A DNA stretch of 64,000 nt from Schaalia odontolytica (lineage in GTDB: Bacteria; Actinomycetota; Actinomycetes; Actinomycetales; Actinomycetaceae). The position numbers and the translations under genes were made by a program. The number at the start of each line of letters is the position of its first letter. Position 1 is the first letter of the stretch. The stretch covers positions 124,001 through 188,000 of the forward strand of contig NZ_CP133472.1 of NCBI RefSeq assembly GCF_031191545.1, in the 5' to 3' direction. Below are positions 60,750-64,000 of the stretch, piece after piece. Under the pieces are notes generated by a model. It was not told the origin of the DNA. It saw nothing but the letters and a program-made list of their open reading frames with translations, and ran no database searches.

Positions 60750-62855
60750 ATGACGACAGCAGACCAGAAGGCCTGGGAAGGTTTCGTAAAGGGTAACTGG
60801 TGCGATGAGGTCGACGTGCGTGACTTCATCCAGCTGAACTACACCCCGTACGAGGGAGACGCCTCGTTCCTGGCAGGACCGACCGAGAAGACCCTGAACG
60901 TGTGGAAAACTCTCGAAGAGAAGTACCTCTCCGAAGAGCGCAAGGTGCGCATCCTTGACATCGACACGGACACCCCCGCCGACATCGACGCGTTCAAGCC
61001 CGGCTACATCTGCGAGGACGACAACGTGATCGTCGGCCTGCAGACCGATGCCCCCCTGAAGCGTGCAATGATGCCCAACGGCGGCTGGCGCATGGTCGAG
61101 ACCGCCATCCACGAGGCCGGCAAGGAATACAACCCCGACGTGAAGAAGATCTTCACGCAGTACCGCAAGACCCACAATGACGCGGTCTTCGATATCTACA
61201 CGCCTCGTATTCGCGCCGCTCGTTCCTCCCACATCATCACCGGCCTGCCTGACGCCTACGGCCGCGGCCGCATCATCGGCGACTACCGCCGCGTGGCCCT
61301 CTACGGCGTCGACCACCTCATCGCCGAGAAGGAAAAGGACAAGGATCGCTACACCGACCAGCCCTTCTCCGAGCACTGGGCACGCTACCGCGAGGAACAC
61401 TCCGAGCAGATCAAGGCCCTCAAGAAGCTGAAGAACCTGGCCGTCTCCTACGGCTACGACATCTCCGGCCCTGCCACCAACGCGCACGAGGCCGTGCAGT
61501 GGACCTACTTCGGCTACCTGGCCTCCGTGAAGTCTCAGGATGGTGCCGCCATGTCGATTGGCCGTCTGTCCGGCTTCTTCGACATCTACTTTGAGCGCGA
61601 TCTGAAGAACGGCACGCTGGACGAGTCCGGTGCCCAGGAGATCATCGACGCCCTGGTTATCAAGCTGCGCATCACCCGCTTCCTGCGCACCATCGCCTAC
61701 GACCAGATCTTCTCGGGCGACCCCTACTGGGCCACCTGGTCGGACGCCGGCTTCGGCGACGACGGCCGCACCCTGGTCACCAAGACCTCGTTCCGTCTGC
61801 TCCAGACCCTGGTCAACCTCGGCCCGGCTCCCGAGCCGAACATCACGATCTTCTGGGACGAGAACCTGCCCCGCGGCTACAAGGAGTTCTGCGCCCTTAT
61901 CTCGATCGACACCTCGTCGATCCAGTACGAGTCCGATCCGCAGATCCGCGCCCACTGGGGCGACGACGCCGCCATCGCGTGCTGCGTCTCCCCCATGAAG
62001 GTCGGCAAGCAGATGCAGTTCTTCGGCGCGCGCGTGAATGCCGCCAAGGCCCTGCTCTACGCCATCAACGGTGGCCGCGACGAGATGACCGGCAAGCAGG
62101 TCATGGAAGGCTACGAGCCCGTCCAGGGTGACGGCCCGCTCGACTTCGATGACGTGTGGAAGCGCTACGAGGAGATGCTGGACTGGGTCGTTGGCACCTA
62201 CGTCGAGGCCCTCAACATCATCCACTACTGCCACGATCGTTACGCCTACGAGTCCATCGAGATGGCGCTGCACGACTCCGAGATCATTCGCACCATGGGC
62301 TGTGGCATCGCCGGCCTGTCCATCGTTGCCGACTCGCTGGCCGCCATCAAGTTCGCGAAGGTCTACCCGATCCGCGACGAAACCGGCCTGGTCGTCGATT
62401 ACCGTACCGAGGGCGACTTCCCGACCTACGGCAACGACGATGACCGCGCCGACGACATCGCCGCGACCGTCGTCCACACCATCATGGACAAGATCCGCCG
62501 CATCCCCATGTACCGCGACGCGATCCCGACCCAGTCGGTCCTGACGATCACCTCGAACGTCGTGTACGGCAAGGCCACCGGCTCCTTCCCGTCGGGTCAC
62601 GAGAAGGGCACCCCCTTCGCCCCCGGCGCGAACCCGGAGAACGGCATCGACACGCACGGCATGGTCGCCTCCATGCTGTCGGTCGGCAAGCTGGACTACA
62701 ACGACGCACTCGACGGCATCTCGCTGACGAACACGATCACCCCGCAGGGCCTTGGCCGCTCCAAGGAAGAGCAGATCCAGAACCTGGTTGGCATCCTCGA
62801 CGCCGGCTTCGTTCCCGATGATTCCTGCGCCTACGACGGCACCGCGGGCTACTGA
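60750..62855 (+). CDS. pflB: Pyruvate formate-lyase core, lacking its glycyl-radical domain
   Basis: Cleaves pyruvate with CoA to acetyl-CoA and formate during anaerobic growth. The 701 residues cover the ten-stranded barrel with the two catalytic cysteines C411 and C412 in IACCVSPMKVG. The protein ends in SCAYDGTAGY, just where full-length enzymes (about 750-790 residues) go on to the glycyl-radical loop RVSGYAV. That part is encoded by a separate gene 123 bases downstream. GAAGAGGAAG precedes the ATG. TTGTCG/GACAAT (spacer 18, about 60634-60663) is a possible promoter. Activity should depend on assembly with the small subunit. Confidence 0.95.
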   Translation: MTTADQKAWEGFVKGNWCDEVDVRDFIQLNYTPYEGDASFLAGPTEKTLNVWKTLEEKYLSEERKVRILDIDTDTPADIDAFKPGYICEDDNVIVGLQTDAPLKRAMMPNGGWRMVETAIHEAGKEYNPDVKKIFTQYRKTHNDAVFDIYTPRIRAARSSHIITGLPDAYGRGRIIGDYRRVALYGVDHLIAEKEKDKDRYTDQPFSEHWARYREEHSEQIKALKKLKNLAVSYGYDISGPATNAHEAVQWTYFGYLASVKSQDGAAMSIGRLSGFFDIYFERDLKNGTLDESGAQEIIDALVIKLRITRFLRTIAYDQIFSGDPYWATWSDAGFGDDGRTLVTKTSFRLLQTLVNLGPAPEPNITIFWDENLPRGYKEFCALISIDTSSIQYESDPQIRAHWGDDAAIACCVSPMKVGKQMQFFGARVNAAKALLYAINGGRDEMTGKQVMEGYEPVQGDGPLDFDDVWKRYEEMLDWVVGTYVEALNIIHYCHDRYAYESIEMALHDSEIIRTMGCGIAGLSIVADSLAAIKFAKVYPIRDETGLVVDYRTEGDFPTYGNDDDRADDIAATVVHTIMDKIRRIPMYRDAIPTQSVLTITSNVVYGKATGSFPSGHEKGTPFAPGANPENGIDTHGMVASMLSVGKLDYNDALDGISLTNTITPQGLGRSKEEQIQNLVGILDAGFVPDDSCAYDGTAGY

Positions 62856-62864
62856 TCCACCATC

Positions 62865-62901
62865 GGCGGGGATCGATGCGCCACCCGTGTTGATCCCCGC
62901 C
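62865..62901 (+). terminator. Intercistronic hairpin between pflB and grcA
   Basis: A perfect 10-bp stem (62865-62874 with 62892-62901) with a 17-base loop begins 9 bases past pflB. No T run follows. It may be a partial terminator or an RNA-stability element that lets pflB and grcA levels differ. Confidence 0.6.
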
Positions 62902-62978
62902 ACCCCACACACGTGGGTGAGTCGCGCCGCGACCTACCCAAGCCGGCACCGCCGGAGTCTCACAAAAGGAGAAATGTT

Positions 62979-63230
62979 ATGGCAACCAAGACCTACGAAG
63001 AGCGCCTCGCCGACATGAAGGCCGCCCGTGAAGAGCGCGGCGACAAGGAAGGCCTGTACCACGCGAACATTAACGTTCTCGAGGAGTCCACGCTGAAGGA
63101 CGCCATGGAGCACCCCGAGAAGTACCCGAACCTGACCGTTCGCGTTTCCGGCTACGCCGTTAACTTCGTCAAGCTCACCCGTGAGCAGCAGCTGGACGTC
63201 CTGTCCCGTACCTTCCACCACTCGGCCTGA
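62979..63230 (+). CDS. grcA: Separate glycyl-radical subunit of pyruvate formate-lyase (GrcA/YfiD-like)
   Basis: An 83-residue protein matching the C-terminal domain of [23 protein letters not shown] (about 31-50), then [15 protein letters not shown] with the radical Gly at residue 58, and the end LSRTFHHSA. In E. coli the related YfiD replaces a damaged PFL C-terminus; here the pflB neighbour has no such domain of its own, so this protein must supply it. AAAAGGAG stands 7 bases before ATG 62979, which makes it an independent gene and not the product of a frameshift. pflA, its activase, follows. Confidence 0.93.
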   Translation: MATKTYEERLADMKAAREERGDKEGLYHANINVLEESTLKDAMEHPEKYPNLTVRVSGYAVNFVKLTREQQLDVLSRTFHHSA

Positions 63231-63241
63231 TAGCTGATTGG

Positions 63242-63274
63242 AGTGGGGCGTCGGGCAACGCTCGGCGCCCCACT
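63242..63274 (+). terminator. Hairpin after grcA
   Basis: A 12-pair stem with one G-T pair (63242-63253 with 63263-63274) and a 9-base loop starts 11 bases after the grcA stop. No T run follows. It may end part of the transcripts before pflA. Confidence 0.55.
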
Positions 63275-63367
63275 ACTATGTCTGCCCACATCGGCGTGCA
63301 CCGCTGACAATCCCCGGTCTCGTTCCCACCACGGCCACCGCGCCCACTACACCTCGAAGAAGGAATC

Positions 63368-64000
63368 ATGTCGCAGCCCCTCGCACTTCCCACGTTCCGC
63401 GAGCAGGACTTCCAAGCTCCCCAAGTTCGTACCGTCGGTGCCGGCATCGACGGCCTTGAGGAGCTGAGCGATCTCGAGCGCTCTGAGCGCCTGCGTCGTA
63501 TGCGTGAGGGAACGCTGGGTTCCATTCATTCGTGGGAACTCGTCACGGCCGTTGACGGCCCGGGCACGCGAATGACGGTCTTCCTCAACGGTTGCCCGCT
63601 GCGCTGCCTGTACTGCCACAATCCCGACACCTTCCTCATGAAGGACGGCGCTCCCGTCTCCGACACGGAGTTGCTCTCGCGCATCGCCCGATACCGTCGC
63701 ATCTTCCGCACGACGAAGGGCGGCATCACGCTATCGGGCGGCGAAGTCCTCATGCAGCCCCAGTTCGCAAAGCGCATCCTCATGGGTGCCAAGGAGATGG
63801 GCGTGCACACGTGCATCGACACCTCCGGATACCTGGGCGCGAACTGCGACGACGAGATGCTCGACGCCATCGATCTGGTCTTGCTCGACGTCAAGAGCGG
63901 CGATCCCGAGACTTATAAGAAGGCGACGGGCCGAGACCTGGCACCCACGATAGAGTTCGGCGACCGCATCGCCGCGCGCGGCGGAGCTACCCGGATCTGG
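63368..64000 (+). CDS. pflA: Pyruvate formate-lyase activating enzyme (partial, runs off right edge)
   Basis: A radical SAM enzyme that puts the glycyl radical on PFL, here presumably on GrcA. 211 codons are visible and the frame is open at the edge. The iron-sulfur ligands are C76, C80 and C83 in NGCPLRCLYCHNPDTF; GGITLSGGEVLMQP is the SAM-binding GGE motif; DTSGYLG follows. About 50 residues precede the normal family start (GSIHSWELVTAVDGPG), an extension of unknown role with charged SDLERSERLRRM. AGAAGGA lies 3 bases before the ATG. Confidence 0.95.
   Translation, partial: MSQPLALPTFREQDFQAPQVRTVGAGIDGLEELSDLERSERLRRMREGTLGSIHSWELVTAVDGPGTRMTVFLNGCPLRCLYCHNPDTFLMKDGAPVSDTELLSRIARYRRIFRTTKGGITLSGGEVLMQPQFAKRILMGAKEMGVHTCIDTSGYLGANCDDEMLDAIDLVLLDVKSGDPETYKKATGRDLAPTIEFGDRIAARGGATRIW

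Noticed and set aside
60417-62912. An 831-codon open frame on the minus strand opposite pflB
   Set aside because: The product is a Val/Gly/Asp-rich shadow of pflB with no recognisable motif; pflB itself is a clear enzyme.
62856-62978. A frameshift or sequencing error as explanation for the split pyruvate formate-lyase
   Set aside because: The gap is 123 bases with a hairpin, and grcA has its own strong ribosome-binding site and Met start with a proper N-terminal helix, so it is a separate gene.

Overview
The window looks like chromosome from a high-GC, fermentative actinobacterium of the Actinomycetaceae (Actinomyces/Schaalia type). This is an inference from the GC-rich codon use, the actinobacterial gene order hom-thrB-rho-rpmE-prfA-prmC-tsaC-wecA-atpI-atpBEFHAGDC-DUF2550-nucS, the GlgE-type alpha-glucan genes, and a pyruvate formate-lyase locus that points to anaerobic sugar fermentation. 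Several genes (yigZ, the GNAT and HIT proteins, bcp, trpS) have a -10-like hexamer only 6-7 bases before the ATG, which suggests leaderless mRNAs.

Layout. 1-4385: the start of an unknown protein, then metE and metF on the minus strand (last steps of methionine synthesis) behind a possible Met-Cys leader peptide, and tRNA-Arg(TCT). 4421-9109: a cation/proton antiporter, zinc-free L32, YigZ, the cysteine genes cysK and cysE, and an acetyltransferase. 9170-14588: a Nei glycosylase, leuS, a HIT protein and a DtxR-family metalloregulator. 14735-18620 is accessory: two identical tRNA-Lys genes, an IS256-family element whose transposase is broken by a 4-bp duplication, repeat and hairpin DNA without a gene, and an orphan membrane protein. 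18635-27655: an ABC transporter, an anchored unknown protein, bcp, a small methyltransferase-like protein, tRNA-Leu, and the etfB-etfA-nifS-mnmA operon (electron transfer flavoprotein, sulfur donor, tRNA thiolation). 27850-37092: glgX, trpS, a small membrane protein, glgE and glgB, followed by a compact cassette (secreted four-cysteine peptide plus membrane partner) that lies between two copies of the glgB 3' end. 37115-44459: a thioredoxin-like TPR protein, an exported lipoprotein and membrane protein pair, nagA, an AlkZ-like protein, the mismatch nuclease NucS, and DUF2550. 44485-60475: the ATP synthase operon, the translation termination and tRNA modification genes, rho, and threonine synthesis. 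60750-64000: pflB, a separate glycyl-radical gene (grcA) and pflA, which is cut by the window end.

The two points most worth following are these. First, the glgB-flanked cassette has a consensus-like promoter with a palindrome in its spacer and two translationally coupled small genes; it fits a bacteriocin/immunity or other peptide-plus-membrane-partner system, but no function can be assigned by sight. Second, the pyruvate formate-lyase is split: the core polypeptide ends before the glycyl-radical domain, and that domain is an independent 83-residue gene with its own ribosome-binding site.
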